Shown piece after piece: positions 49,625-60,000 of a DNA stretch of 64,000 bases. The notes below the pieces were generated by a model. The model made no database searches, was not told the origin of the DNA, and was given only the letters and a program-made list of their open reading frames with translations. The position numbers were made by a program, and so were the translations under genes. Numbering within the stretch: position 1 is the first letter of the stretch; each line of letters begins with the position of its first letter. The stretch is from Rheinheimera mesophila (GTDB lineage Bacteria > Pseudomonadota > Gammaproteobacteria > Enterobacterales > Alteromonadaceae), in the NCBI RefSeq assembly GCF_000986865.1, contig NZ_LAVS01000090.1:115583-179582 (forward strand). Direction: 5' to 3'.

Positions 49625-51037
49625 ATGTCTAACATTCTGCGTTCATTCTCTTCGTTGTATTTTGCCACCTTATTGATGGTACTCGCCTCTGGGGTACTGA
49701 CCACCTATTTAGGTTTACGCCTGGCCGCCGACTCTGCGGCCCAAATCTGGATAGGCGGCATGATGTCGGCTTATTATCTGGGGTTAGTCGCAGGTTCTAA
49801 AATAGGTCACCGTTTAATTGCCCGCGTCGGTCATATCCGCGCTTTTGTCGCCAGTGCAGGTATCACCACAGCCAGCGCCTTAGGCCATGCCTTAATAGAC
49901 GATTTAGCCATCTGGCTGGTGTTACGCCTGTTGGTCGGTATGGGCATGATGTGTATGTATATGGTGCTGGAAAGCTGGCTGAACGAGCAAGCCGACAGTA
50001 AAAACCGCGGTACGGTGTTTGCCAGTTATATGATTGTTTCCTATTTGGGTTTAGTGCTGGGCCAGTTGGCGATTAGCTTAAACCCGGAGCTGACGCTTAA
50101 ACCTTTGCTGATCGTCGCTATGTGTTTCGCGCTTTGTATTGTGCCTCTGGCCTTAACCCGCCGTATTCACCCTGCACCTTTGCAACCTGCACCACTGAAA
50201 ATCAAACTGTTCTGGCAAAAAGTGCCACAATCGCTGACCACTATTGCAATGGCGGGTGTGATTGTGGGCTCGTTTTATGGTTTAGCTCCGGCTTATATTG
50301 CGCATAGTGGAGCCAGTACTGAACAAGTCGCTGCTTATATGGCCACCACAGTGATTGCAGGTTTGCTGGCACAATGGCCCATGGGGCGGTTGTCTGACAA
50401 GATACGGCGTAGTCGTTTGATCCGAACCAACACTGTATTACTTGGCGCTGTGGTGCTTTGCATTGCCATACTGCCGCTAAGTGGTGTGCTGCAACTGCTG
50501 TTCACTTTTGCTTTTGGCATACTGGCTTTTACCTTGTACCCGCTGGCTACCGCTATGGCGAATCAAAATGTTGAGCAAGAGCACCGAGTTGCATTGTCTG
50601 CCACTATTCTGCTGACCTTTGGGCTAGGCGCTTGTATTGGTCCTTTACTGGCCTCCGCCTTTATGCAATTGGTTGGAAATAGCATGCTGTATGGCTTTAT
50701 GGCGCTTTGTACTTTGTTGTTATTTTTACGCTTAACTCAGGTCAATTATCAACAAAAACAACAGGATAAAGAGTTACCACAAGATTATGTGATGGCCTCA
50801 GGTGATTTGGTGTCCTCACCTTTAGCGGCCGCTTTAGACCCCAGGGTGGATCAACAAATGGTACAGGAGCAAATGGTGCATCCGCATCATCCCGATGCCG
50901 ATCTGCCTACAGCCGATCAAGAGTTGAGCAGCCAGGATTCGAACGGTATGAGTGCAGCAGAGTCTGTTACGGGCACTGTAACTATTGAAGCTGAGCCAGA
51001 TAAACCTCAGCAATCCGATCACAACAAACCGGCCTAA
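49625..51037 (+). CDS. MFS transporter (YcaD-like) with acidic tail
   Basis: 470 residues. Twelve membrane helices in residues ~10-385; LGLRLAADSAAQIWIGGMMSAYYLGLVAGS and the A-motif-like KIGHRLIARVGHIRA resemble the YcaD family. After helix 12 an unusually long hydrophilic tail (about 385-470: many D, E, Q, S, P) extends into the cytosol. Substrate unknown. It follows metG but is separated by a terminator. Confidence 0.87.
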   Translation: MSNILRSFSSLYFATLLMVLASGVLTTYLGLRLAADSAAQIWIGGMMSAYYLGLVAGSKIGHRLIARVGHIRAFVASAGITTASALGHALIDDLAIWLVLRLLVGMGMMCMYMVLESWLNEQADSKNRGTVFASYMIVSYLGLVLGQLAISLNPELTLKPLLIVAMCFALCIVPLALTRRIHPAPLQPAPLKIKLFWQKVPQSLTTIAMAGVIVGSFYGLAPAYIAHSGASTEQVAAYMATTVIAGLLAQWPMGRLSDKIRRSRLIRTNTVLLGAVVLCIAILPLSGVLQLLFTFAFGILAFTLYPLATAMANQNVEQEHRVALSATILLTFGLGACIGPLLASAFMQLVGNSMLYGFMALCTLLLFLRLTQVNYQQKQQDKELPQDYVMASGDLVSSPLAAALDPRVDQQMVQEQMVHPHHPDADLPTADQELSSQDSNGMSAAESVTGTVTIEAEPDKPQQSDHNKPA

Positions 51038-51056
51038 ACCGGTTTGTTTTTTGTAA
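51025..51056 (+). terminator. Terminator overlapping the MFS gene stop
   Basis: Stem CAAACCGG/CCGGTTTG around CCTAAA, followed by TTTTTTG. The stop codon is in the loop. Confidence 0.85.
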
Positions 51057-51089
51057 CGCACACAACTTAAGCAAGCAAAATAAGAGCAA

Positions 51090-52097
51090 TCAAAATAAGG
51101 TGAGCACCAGTTTGCCGACCACAGCATTTGACGCCAGCAACTGATGCGCCCGCTCCGCTTCCGACCAGTCGATACTCTGCGCCAGTACAGGCTTAATAGT
51201 CCGCTCTGCCAAAGCCTTGCCAAACTGCTGATTAAAATCACTGATCAAGGCTGACTTGTAACTATCAGTTCTGCTACGAAGGGTGGAGCATAAAAGCTGG
51301 CCACGTTTTTTTAGCATCAGGCCTAAATCCAGCTCTGGTGTCATACGTCCACCGAGCATAGACAGCACCACGATCTGGCCATCCAGAGCCAGTAGCTGAA
51401 TATCTTTGACAATATAATCGCCCGCTACAGGGTCGATAATTAAATCAAAGCCTTGAGGGCGAGCTGCTTTTAACTCAGTGACAAAATCCCGAGTTTTGTA
51501 ATTCACAGCAATGTCAGCCCCTAAGGCCAAACAAGCTTTGGCTTTATCATCTGAGCCTACGGTCACAGCGACAAAACAACCCAAAGCTTTCCCTAACTGA
51601 ATAGCGGCAGTGCCTACTCCGCTGGCTCCGGCATGCACTAACAACGATCCTTGGTCCGGCACACTACCGACAACACGCATTGCCTGAAACGCTGTTAAAA
51701 ACACTTCAGCACAAGCAGCCGCTTCGCTCATCCCCAAGGACACAGGCTTTTTGATTAAATGCTCAGCAGGTAAGGCGACGTATTGGGCATAACCACCACC
51801 TGGTACTAACGCAAACACAGCCTCGCCAAGCCAATCAGACGATACGCCGTCAGCCACAGCCACCACAGTGCCAGCGACTTCCAAACCTAAAATATCTGAC
51901 TCGCCTGCTGGCGGCGGATAGAGTCCAGAGCGCTGCATTAAATCTGCTCTGTTGATACCTGCAGCAGCCACTTTCAGCAACACCTGCCCGGCTTTTAATA
52001 CGGGTACCGGGACTTCCACCTGCTGCAACTGGCTTTGCGTGCCCGGATGAATCACCTTAATAGCGGTCATTTGAGCTGGGATCTGATAGTTTTGCAT
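51090..52097 (-). CDS. NAD(P)H:quinone oxidoreductase, PIG3 type
   Basis: 335 residues of the medium-chain dehydrogenase/reductase family without structural zinc. GINRADLMQRSGLYPPP near residue 50 is the signature of PIG3/TP53I3-like quinone oxidoreductases; the Rossmann fold has VHAGASGVGTAAIQLGKALG near 155 and NYKTRDF. It reduces quinones by NADPH. ATG 52097 is preceded by AAGGT; a second ATG nine codons on is possible. Confidence 0.9.
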   Translation of the reverse strand: MQNYQIPAQMTAIKVIHPGTQSQLQQVEVPVPVLKAGQVLLKVAAAGINRADLMQRSGLYPPPAGESDILGLEVAGTVVAVADGVSSDWLGEAVFALVPGGGYAQYVALPAEHLIKKPVSLGMSEAAACAEVFLTAFQAMRVVGSVPDQGSLLVHAGASGVGTAAIQLGKALGCFVAVTVGSDDKAKACLALGADIAVNYKTRDFVTELKAARPQGFDLIIDPVAGDYIVKDIQLLALDGQIVVLSMLGGRMTPELDLGLMLKKRGQLLCSTLRSRTDSYKSALISDFNQQFGKALAERTIKPVLAQSIDWSEAERAHQLLASNAVVGKLVLTLF

Positions 52098-52187
52098 CTA
52101 TTTACCTTTAACTTGTTATAGTTTTGCTTTAGCTTTTGCGCGCGCTTCACTAAAATAGCGCCCCTTGCCCATCTACAGAGTTGACCT

Positions 52188-53378
52188 ATGTCTTACAGTA
52201 TCATTTTACAACCCGAACGCGAAAAATCCTTAAGACGCCGCCACCCCTGGGTATTCTCCAAAGCGGTGTTACAGGTCAAAGGCAAACCAGTGTCGGGCGA
52301 AACTGTAGATGTGCTGACCCATGACGGCAAATGGTTATGCCGCGGCGCTTATTCAGCCGACTCACAAATTCGGGTGCGCGCCTGGACTTTTAATGAAAAA
52401 GAACAAATTGATCAGGCCTTTTTCACCCGCCGTATTCAGCGCGCCTGGTCTGTGCGCCAGGGTTTATACGATCTGAACCATACCAATGGTTTACGTGTAG
52501 TCGCGGCTGAGTCGGATGGTTTACCCGGTATAACGATCGACTTATACGCTAATGTGCTGGTATGCCAGTTGTTATCCGCTGGCGCCGATGCCAGTCGAGA
52601 ACTGATTGTCGAAGCGTTAAAACAAACCTTCCCGGATTTCAGTATTTACGAGCGTTCAGACGTCGATGTGCGAAAAAAAGAAGGGTTAAAACCTGTGACC
52701 GGCTGGTTGCATTTGCCACGCGACAGCGGCGAGGTGGTGATTTTAGAAAACGGCATGAACATTCTGGTGGACGTGGTTAACGGTCACAAAACAGGTTTTT
52801 ATCTGGATCAACGTGATTCACGTGCCGCTGCAGGTCGCTTAGCCAAAGGCAAGACCGTACTGAACTGCTTTAGCTACACCGGCACTTTTGCGCTGTCCTG
52901 CTTAACTGGTGGTGCTGAACATGTCACTAACGTGGATATGTCCGATTTAGCCTTAAAAACCGCAGAACGCAATTTAGCCTTAAATAACATTGAACCGGGC
53001 AAATCCAATCACGTCAAACAGGACGTATTTAAATTGCTGCGCGAATACAAAGAGCAAGGCAAGTTATTTGACATGGTGATTTTAGATCCACCGAAATTTG
53101 CTGACAGCAAAGCCCAGTTGATGCAAGCCGCCCGCGGTTACAAAGATATCAACCGTGTTGCGATGCAGTTGGTGAAACCCGGTGGTTTGTTACTGACTTT
53201 TAGTTGCTCTGGCCTGATGGAAGAGATGCTGTTTCAAAAAATAGTGGCCGACGCTGCACTGGATGCGAACAAGGATTGCTTGTTTATCGAAAAACTTAGT
53301 CAGTCCAGCGACCATCCTATTGCCAGCTTCTACCCTGAAGGTCATTATCTGAAAGGTTTAGTCTGTAAGGTATTTTAA
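52188..53378 (+). CDS. rlmI: 23S rRNA m5C1962 methyltransferase
   Basis: 396 residues. N-terminal PUA domain (residues ~2-80, [12 protein letters not shown]), an EEHEE-type domain, then the SAM fold: [15 protein letters not shown] near 226, [15 protein letters not shown], and catalytic [10 protein letters not shown] near 303 with the later FSCSGLM Cys. This is the RlmI (YccW) layout. It methylates C1962 of 23S rRNA. Confidence 0.94.
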   Translation: MSYSIILQPEREKSLRRRHPWVFSKAVLQVKGKPVSGETVDVLTHDGKWLCRGAYSADSQIRVRAWTFNEKEQIDQAFFTRRIQRAWSVRQGLYDLNHTNGLRVVAAESDGLPGITIDLYANVLVCQLLSAGADASRELIVEALKQTFPDFSIYERSDVDVRKKEGLKPVTGWLHLPRDSGEVVILENGMNILVDVVNGHKTGFYLDQRDSRAAAGRLAKGKTVLNCFSYTGTFALSCLTGGAEHVTNVDMSDLALKTAERNLALNNIEPGKSNHVKQDVFKLLREYKEQGKLFDMVILDPPKFADSKAQLMQAARGYKDINRVAMQLVKPGGLLLTFSCSGLMEEMLFQKIVADAALDANKDCLFIEKLSQSSDHPIASFYPEGHYLKGLVCKVF

Positions 53379-53391
53379 GAACTTATTCGAA

Positions 53392-53411
53392 GCAGAGGCT
53401 TTTGCCTCTGC
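53392..53411. repeat. Perfect hairpin between rlmI and the YceI gene
   Basis: GCAGAGGC-TTTT-GCCTCTGC, 8-bp stem. No T-tract follows; it may be a transcript-stabilising hairpin or a weak terminator. Confidence 0.6.
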
Positions 53412-53432
53412 CCATCCTCTGAGGAGTGTTTG

Positions 53433-54008
53433 ATGACGATGAAAAAATTAGCTTTAGTAGTAGCCGCCGCCTTAAGTTTTTCTGCTGCCGCCGACTGGTC
53501 TGTCAACAGTGCGCGATCCAGCCTGAATTTTGTTTCTGTGAAAAATGACGTAGTGGCTGAAACTCACAGCTTTAAGGAACTGACTGGCAAGCTGACTGAA
53601 GCAGGTGAATTTGCAGTGGCTATTCCGGCGCTGAGCATAGACACGGCCATCCCAATTCGTAACGAACGAATTCTGGAGCATGTATTAGCGGCCAAACAAT
53701 ACGCCACTATTAATGCCAAAGGCAAAGTCGACAGCAAAGTGCTCGCTGGCTTAAAAACTGGTGACAGTGTAGTTGTGGATCAAACGCTGGACCTGACCTT
53801 ACTGACGAAAACCCAAAGCCTGACGGCCAAAGTCAAAGTAACCAAAGTATCAGACAGCCAATTAGTAGTCACAACCATTGCGCCAATTATGCTGGACGTG
53901 GCGAAGTTTGACTTAGGCGCAGGCGTAGAAAAACTACGTGAACTAGCAGGCCTAAAAACCATCAGCCCAATGGTCCCAACCACTTTTAGTCTGGTGCTGG
54001 TGAAGTAG
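53433..54008 (+). CDS. YceI-family periplasmic protein
   Basis: 191 residues from ATG 53433, with GAGGAG six bases upstream. Signal peptide about 1-20 (LALVVAAALSFSAAADW). YceI lipocalin-like fold: DWSVNSARSSLNFVSVKN, then IRNERILEHVL and the C-terminal PTTFSLVLVK. These proteins bind isoprenoid or lipid ligands in the periplasm; exact role unknown. Confidence 0.9.
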   Translation: MTMKKLALVVAAALSFSAAADWSVNSARSSLNFVSVKNDVVAETHSFKELTGKLTEAGEFAVAIPALSIDTAIPIRNERILEHVLAAKQYATINAKGKVDSKVLAGLKTGDSVVVDQTLDLTLLTKTQSLTAKVKVTKVSDSQLVVTTIAPIMLDVAKFDLGAGVEKLRELAGLKTISPMVPTTFSLVLVK

Positions 54009-54036
54009 GTTTTTGGATTAGTTTGACTTGTGAAAC

Positions 54037-54059
54037 AGCCACCGTTTGGTGGCTTTTTT
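54037..54059 (+). terminator. Terminator of the YceI gene
   Basis: Stem AGCCACC/GGTGGCT with a GTTT loop, then TTTTT. Confidence 0.88.
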
Positions 54060-54107
54060 ATGCTCTGATTTAGTTCCCAGATTGAACGTGGTACAAGTTT
54101 TCGTAAA

Positions 54108-54440
54108 TTAATATCCGAGCTGATACAGAGATATGCAAAGATCGGATGTTCCTCTATGCCGGTCAGGCGACAGCATATATGTACTCGCCCCAGCACGAGG
54201 CGCATATTCGAAAAATTTCTGCTCCTTAAGTATTTCGTAAACCTTTTCACTTTGTGCCGAAACGCTACAGGTGATGACATTGTACTTAAGCGCTAAGGCA
54301 AACAAGACAATGTCTGAAGATGATGAAATTATCGTTCTGAATATAAATACCTTTATTGATTCACTAATATCCGCATCATTCAGGTAGATTAATAGCGATT
54401 CTATTTGCCATATCTGTCGCTCGGAGATACTGGAAAGAAG
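54108..54440 (-). pseudogene. Fragment of an unrecognised gene
   Basis: An open frame on the minus strand extends to 54593, but its upstream third is the antisense of the MliC remnant and lacks a natural start. The part below ~54,440 (SERQIWQIESLLIYLNDAD ... ALALKYNVITCSVS) has protein-like composition and is clearly more AT-rich than the neighbours. With no start and an apparent junction at ~54,440, I read it as a 5'-truncated foreign gene piece. Alternatively it could be a small gene with a non-ATG start. Confidence 0.4.
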
Positions 54441-54754
54441 AAGATAAAAAAGCCTGTGCTTCAATGCTTTATACCCAGCGTATTGCCGAATTACAGGCGC
54501 GCTATGAACTGGTACCTGCCAGTAAAAAACTGCGGCTAAGCTGTGACAGCAATACTGCCAATGAACTCTCTGTGCCTTATTACCCGACCACACCAGCTAC
54601 CTTGATTGCGGATTATGGTGATCAGGTGTCGTTCATGTATCAACAGCCAGACCAGAGTTATGTCGGAAGAAATGAAAAACTCTCGGAGCAAAACGGCGTT
54701 TTTACCGTGCAATGGGGTTATAAAGCGGCTTTATTAAGCTGTGTCGCTAACTAA
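54440..54754 (+). pseudogene. Truncated LprI/MliC-type lysozyme inhibitor
   Basis: The in-frame stretch YWKEEDKKACASMLYTQRI resembles the end of an LprI (DUF1311) domain and leads into a MliC domain: LRLSCDSNTANELSVPYY, TLIADYGDQVSFMYQQPDQ, ending VQWGYKAALLSC. Intact relatives have a signal peptide and a full LprI part upstream, which are missing here; the first ATG (54,464) has no Shine-Dalgarno. The 5' end was probably replaced by the foreign fragment at 54,108-54,440. The stop at 54,752-54,754 overlaps the convergent cyclase gene. Confidence 0.65.
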
Positions 54755-56123
54755 CGGCTGGCTCGTTTGCAGCCTTCACACAGTTGCGGCCTGCGGCTTT
54801 GGCCTGGTACAAGGCTTTATCTGCGGCTATCAGCAAACTTTGTGCACTGTCCTCATCATGCTGTAAGACCGCCAAACCTATACTGGCAGTTACACTCAGC
54901 ACCTGTCCTTGATACTCAAGTCGGGCCTGCTGAATATGAAGACGTAGCTGCTCAGCAACGCTAAAGCCACCCTCTGCATTGGTATAAGGTAATACCACAA
55001 CAAACTCTTCACCACCAAATCGGGCGACAAAATCGGCGGGCCTGTGCAGAGTCTGCTGCAACTGTTTTGCCACTTCAATCAAACATTGATCGCCCATTAC
55101 ATGACCATAGCGATCGTTAAAGGCTTTAAAGTGGTCAACATCTAACACCAGCAGGCACAAAGGTTCGTTGTATCTTTTGGCATGGTCGATCTGCACAGCC
55201 AGTTGAGACTCCAGATAACGCCTGTTAAAGAGACCAGTTAAGGTATCGCGGACACTTTGCTGATAGAGTTGTTCATTTGCTCTTTGTGTACTGATATAAA
55301 GCCTGTTGACCTCCCAGAGCAAAGCGCCAAGTAGCACCATAGAAGATACACTGCTGCTAATTCGTGCAGCGTACCAACCCAGACTAAAACGAGCACCAGC
55401 AAATAGGGTGAGACTGACATCAATTAAACTAGCCAGCAGTGCAACACTCAACCAGATATAAAGCACATTCTCAAGGCGAGCTCGCATCAACATCACATAC
55501 AAAGCGAATGCATTCAGTCCCCAGACCAGCAATGCATAAGGGCTATGCAGTAACTGTTGATAACTGTTACTTGCGATCAGTTCAGGCAACAAATGGCTGC
55601 CCCAGGTGGCAAATAAAGCTAGACTCAGGCTCAGACATAACGGAGCCAACACGAAACCAAATAACCAGAATTTCAGGTCGGTATAATTCACTTGCTTAGT
55701 TTTGATAAAACGCTCCGCGAAACAAGCGAGTAACATTAGAGCTGGAAATAGCCCGTGCCAAAATACCCAAATCCAGACCGCACTTTGTGGGCCTGCATTC
55801 AACAAACCTGTTGGCGTAAAAACGCCAGGGAACACCAACAACTGAACTATCACCAGAGGAATTAACGACAGATAAGCGGCTGCGACAAATCCAGGAAATA
55901 CGTTTCTGCGGGTAGCAAACTGTGACAATAACAAATAGGCCGTAATGCCTTCAAGCAGGATGACTGCAGTACCATAAGCGGGCAAAAAGGGTGCTATTTC
56001 TGGCAAGGTAAAGCTGAGGAAAGGATATATACTGACGGCTGTCAGCACTAAAAGTGTCGATACTAAACGGGCTGCACGTCGATGAGCTTGTTGCGATACT
56101 AGGGGGGCAATGTCTGACACCAC
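54747..56123 (-). CDS. Diguanylate cyclase with membrane sensor region
   Basis: 458 residues. About eight membrane helices (residues 20-280), then a short linker helix and a GGDEF domain (about 290-450). Catalytic motif RFGGEEF is intact; LDVDHFKAFNDRYGH gives the metal/GTP site. No RxxD inhibitory site is evident in front of GGEEF (PADF instead). It makes c-di-GMP in response to an unknown signal and lies beside a PilZ gene. Confidence 0.93.
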   Translation of the reverse strand: MVSDIAPLVSQQAHRRAARLVSTLLVLTAVSIYPFLSFTLPEIAPFLPAYGTAVILLEGITAYLLLSQFATRRNVFPGFVAAAYLSLIPLVIVQLLVFPGVFTPTGLLNAGPQSAVWIWVFWHGLFPALMLLACFAERFIKTKQVNYTDLKFWLFGFVLAPLCLSLSLALFATWGSHLLPELIASNSYQQLLHSPYALLVWGLNAFALYVMLMRARLENVLYIWLSVALLASLIDVSLTLFAGARFSLGWYAARISSSVSSMVLLGALLWEVNRLYISTQRANEQLYQQSVRDTLTGLFNRRYLESQLAVQIDHAKRYNEPLCLLVLDVDHFKAFNDRYGHVMGDQCLIEVAKQLQQTLHRPADFVARFGGEEFVVVLPYTNAEGGFSVAEQLRLHIQQARLEYQGQVLSVTASIGLAVLQHDEDSAQSLLIAADKALYQAKAAGRNCVKAANEPAVS

Positions 56124-56197
56124 AAGCTACAACCTTAAAAAATATGTTGGCACGCACTATAAAAAAATAAGCTGAGCTTTACCAGAATATTGTCTTT

Positions 56198-56497
56198 TTA
56201 ATTCAGCTCAATAATCTGCACACCCAACTGATAGCAATCCTCCTGCTCCTGAGCACAACGCATCACTTTCGCGTGGGCGGACAAAGGCGGAATACTGGGG
56301 TTGGCACTTTGCATTTTGATATAAAGCAGAACGCCCATTTCCAGTGGTTCATCGATTTCCAGTGACATACCTGTAGCACTTAAGTCACGGCAAATGGCGT
56401 TAATCACCCGGCCCGATTGCGGATCGTTGATCATAAGCTCCACCTGAGCATTGACCATCATACGGTAGTAGTTACGTTTATCACTGTGGCCTAACAT
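56198..56497 (-). CDS. PilZ-domain protein
   Basis: 99 residues. DKRNYYRMMVNAQVEL gives a variant R-x-x-x-R-like N-terminus (R8 ... R12) and CRDLSATGMSLEID holds the D-x-S-x-x-G motif of c-di-GMP-binding PilZ domains. A stand-alone effector likely responding to the adjacent cyclase. Confidence 0.85.
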   Translation of the reverse strand: MLGHSDKRNYYRMMVNAQVELMINDPQSGRVINAICRDLSATGMSLEIDEPLEMGVLLYIKMQSANPSIPPLSAHAKVMRCAQEQEDCYQLGVQIIELN

Positions 56498-56564
56498 AAG
56501 CTGTATCGCTTCCTTGATTGGGATCTGCCTCTTTTATAGATCCGCAACAAGCCGCTGTAAAGCC

Positions 56565-56951
56565 TTATTTGTGTGAATGACTGCAGAGTAAATCATCAAC
56601 CAGCATCTGAATATGCCTGGCACTGATAGGTTTACTGACAAAAGCGTCGGCGCCGGCATCCAGCGCTGTCACTTCATCGCGTGGCGTATCCAGACCCGAC
56701 ATCATCAGAATAGGAATATGACCGGTTTCAGGGGCGTTTTTCAGCAGACGACAGGTATCCAGCCCATCCAGGCCAGGCATACAAATATCCAACATCACCA
56801 GATCAGGTTGCTGTTGCAGTACTAATTGCAGCGCTTCGACACCACTTTTTGCATAGGACAACTGGTAAAAAGGCGACAAAGCCAACTCAAGCAGACGAAA
56901 CATAAAGTCTTCGTCGTCCACTATCATGACTTTTTTTTGCTTCAGTTCCAT
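56565..56951 (-). CDS. Stand-alone response regulator receiver protein
   Basis: 128 residues from ATG 56951 (MELKQKKV), which has AAGGA at a good distance; ATG 56960 and 56975 are alternatives. CheY fold: VMIVDDEDF (acidic pocket), phosphoacceptor Asp in LVMLDICMPGLDG, MMSGLD Ser, and VSKPIS Lys. No output domain. Likely signals to a partner by protein contact, possibly in the c-di-GMP circuit encoded next door. Confidence 0.88.
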   Translation of the reverse strand: MELKQKKVMIVDDEDFMFRLLELALSPFYQLSYAKSGVEALQLVLQQQPDLVMLDICMPGLDGLDTCRLLKNAPETGHIPILMMSGLDTPRDEVTALDAGADAFVSKPISARHIQMLVDDLLCSHSHK

Positions 56952-56977
56952 TGTCTGCATCCTTGTGATCTCCATAC

Positions 56978-56995
56978 AAACGCATCGATGCGTTT
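56978..56995. promoter_or_regulatory. 18-bp perfect palindrome upstream of the receiver gene
   Basis: AAACGCATCGATGCGTTT reads identically on both strands. It is 27-44 bp before the chosen start, a position suited for an operator or a leader hairpin. Confidence 0.5.
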
Positions 56996-57061
56996 GAGAT
57001 AAGTGTATGGCTTATTTAGTAATTTGCCAAAAATTCGGCAAATAATTTCAAAAAATTTACC

Positions 57062-60000
57062 TTATTTTAACTCTGCAACAGCCAACAAAATACGTTTTAC
57101 TGACACAGGGTAAGGCGTACCCAGAGTTTGAGCATACAAAGAGACCTTAAGTTCCTCCAGCATCCAGCGGATGGCCCGGACAGGCTCAGGCACAGTGCGG
57201 CCGGCATATTTACCCAGCAGGTTCTGGTAGGCCTCTTCGGCTTTTTGGTATTCGTGCGACATCAGTCTGTCGCGGTTTGGATCCACAGGCAATTTCTCCT
57301 GGCGTTTTTGCAGCGCTTGTAGATAACGCAAAATAGCATCCAAACGTGTCGCACCATGGCTACTAACAAAACCTTTAAACAGCAAAGTGTCGAGATGTTG
57401 CTTGATTTCGCCCTGCCCCTGCACATGTTTTAACTCAACTTTACCTTTGAGCTTTTTCTGAATGTCATGCCCTAAGGTTAAAATTTGCTCTACTTTGAGT
57501 GCTATACGTAATACAGTTTCCCCCAGTTCAGCCCGGACTTTTTCTTTTAGCTTGATGAAATCAGCTTCAGTTTCAGGCCAGGGCTGTTCACTGATCAACT
57601 GATCGACACCAGCGGCAATACAATCGTCTATTAATTCCAGCACTTTGCCAAACGGATTAAAGTACAAGCCAAGTTTGGCTTTGTTCGGCAAGGATTCCTG
57701 CAGGTATTTCACTGGGGATGGGACATTAAGAAGCACCAGTCGGCGTAACCCCAGCTTGCTTTGCTCTGCCGCTTGCTCGGCATTATCCAACAGCTTGATA
57801 GAGACCGAATCATTGTTATCCAACAGGGCCGGATAAGCTTTGATTTGATAACCCGCCTGCATTTTGATGTATTCACGTGGTAACTGACCAAAAGACCAGT
57901 GGGTTAATTGCTCCTGCTCTATGCCCTGCTCCGCCACCTGACTTAAGCTTTGTTGCACCTTGCCCTGTAGCTGTTGTTTTAACAGTGCCAAAGAGCGGCC
58001 TTGTTTTAAAGTATTGCCTTTGTCGTCCACCACCTTAAAGTTAAATTTCAGATGGGTATCAAGAGCGGATAGATCCCAGGCCTCCTCCGGAATAGTTACA
58101 CCGGACATACGTTTAAGCCGGTTGCTAACCACGTCCAGCAAGGGCCCGTCTTCGGGTTTGATGCTTTGCATTAAAGCGTCGGCATAATTGGGCGCTGGCA
58201 CAAAGTTGCGTCTGTATTGTTTGGGCAGGCATTTAATCAGCGCGACCAATAAATCATGCCTCAGGCCTGGGATCAGCCAGTCAAAGCCTTGCTCTTCCAC
58301 CTGGTTCAGCAATGACAATGGCACCACTAAACTGACGCCATCATCGGCAGAGCCGGGGGAAAAATGATAATCCAAAGGCAAAGTTAAATTGCCCTGTCGC
58401 CAGAATTCCGGGAATTTATCGGCCGTTACTTCAGAGGCATCACGCTTATACAGCTTGTCTAAATCCAGATTGAGTAAGGTCGCGTCTTTGGCTTTGGCCT
58501 CTTTCCACCATTTGGCAAAATCGACTCTGTTATTGGCCCAAACCGGAATTTTTTCAGCGTAAAACTCTGCCAGTGTTTCTTCATCCACTAAAATATCGCG
58601 ACGGCGGGCTTTTTCTTCCAGCTCCATCACCTGCTCAATCAGCTCTTGGTTGTGGGCTAAAAAGCTTTCGTGTAAGCCGAGCTCCTGCTCGACTAAAGCA
58701 CTGCGGATAAAGATCTTATGACAAGTCACAGGGTCTATTTTGCTGTACAGCACAGGGCGTTTGCCGACAATGATCAGGCCGTACAAGGACACCTGTTCAT
58801 AGGCTACCACAGCACCTTTTTTCTTTTCCCAATGCGGTTCACTATAACTGCGGCTGACTAAATGTGCAGCGGCTGGTTCTATCCATTCGGGCTCAATTTT
58901 AGCCACAGCACGGGCGTACAGCTTGGACGTTTCCACCAGTTCTGCCGCCATCACCCATTTAGGTTTACGTTTAAATAAGCTGCTGCCGGGGAAAACAAAA
59001 AACCGGCTCTGGCGTGGCCCCATATAATCGGCTTCACTGTCGCGGCTACCAATTTGACCTAATAAACCAGTGAGTAAAGCACTATGGATTTGCTGATAGG
59101 ATGCTGGCTGTGAATTCAACTTCCACTGCTGTTCAGTACAAATCTGGCTCAATTGGCCATACAAGTCCTGCCATTCCCGCACCCGCAGGTAGTTCAAAAG
59201 CTCCTGTTTGCATAAACGGCGGAACTGGTTGTTGGTCAGTTCATCCTGCTTCTCTTGCAGATAAGCCCACAACTTTAACCAGGCGCTGAAATCTGAATCC
59301 GGATCGGCAAAACGGCCGTGCAACTCATCGGCTTTTTGCTGTTTATCCAAAGGTCGTTCGCGTGGGTCCTGAATAGACAACGCAGAGACAATCACCAGCA
59401 CGTCCTGTAAACAGTTATGCGTAGTGGCAGCAAACACCATACGGGCTAACCGCGGATCAACCGGCAAGCGGCTGATCTGCCTGCCTAAATCGGTCATCTG
59501 CAAACTATGGCTATTGGATTGCGGCTTGACGGCGCCCAGCTCTTCCAGAAGCTTTATCCCATCGTTAATAAAACGGCTGTCGGGCCGCTGTAAAAACGGG
59601 AAAGCCTGAATATCACCCAAGCCCAAAGCCAGCATTTGCAAAATGACTGAGGCTAAGTTGGTACGCAGAATTTCGGGATCGGTAAATTCTGGTCTGCTGT
59701 TAAAGTCCTCTTCACTGTATAAGCGGATACAAATACCGGCAGCGACCCGGCCACATCGGCCTTTGCGCTGATTGGCGCTGGCCTGGCTGATGGCCTCAAT
59801 AGGTAACTGTTGTACTTTGGAGCGGTAGCTGTACCGTGAAATCCGCACTGTGCCGGGGTCTATCACATAACGAATACCAGGCACTGTCAACGAGGTTTCC
59901 GCCACGTTGGTCGAGAGTACGATGCGCCGCCCTACACCAGTCTGGAAAATACGGTTTTGCTCAGCCGCACTCAAACGGGCGTACAAAGGCAAAATTTCAG

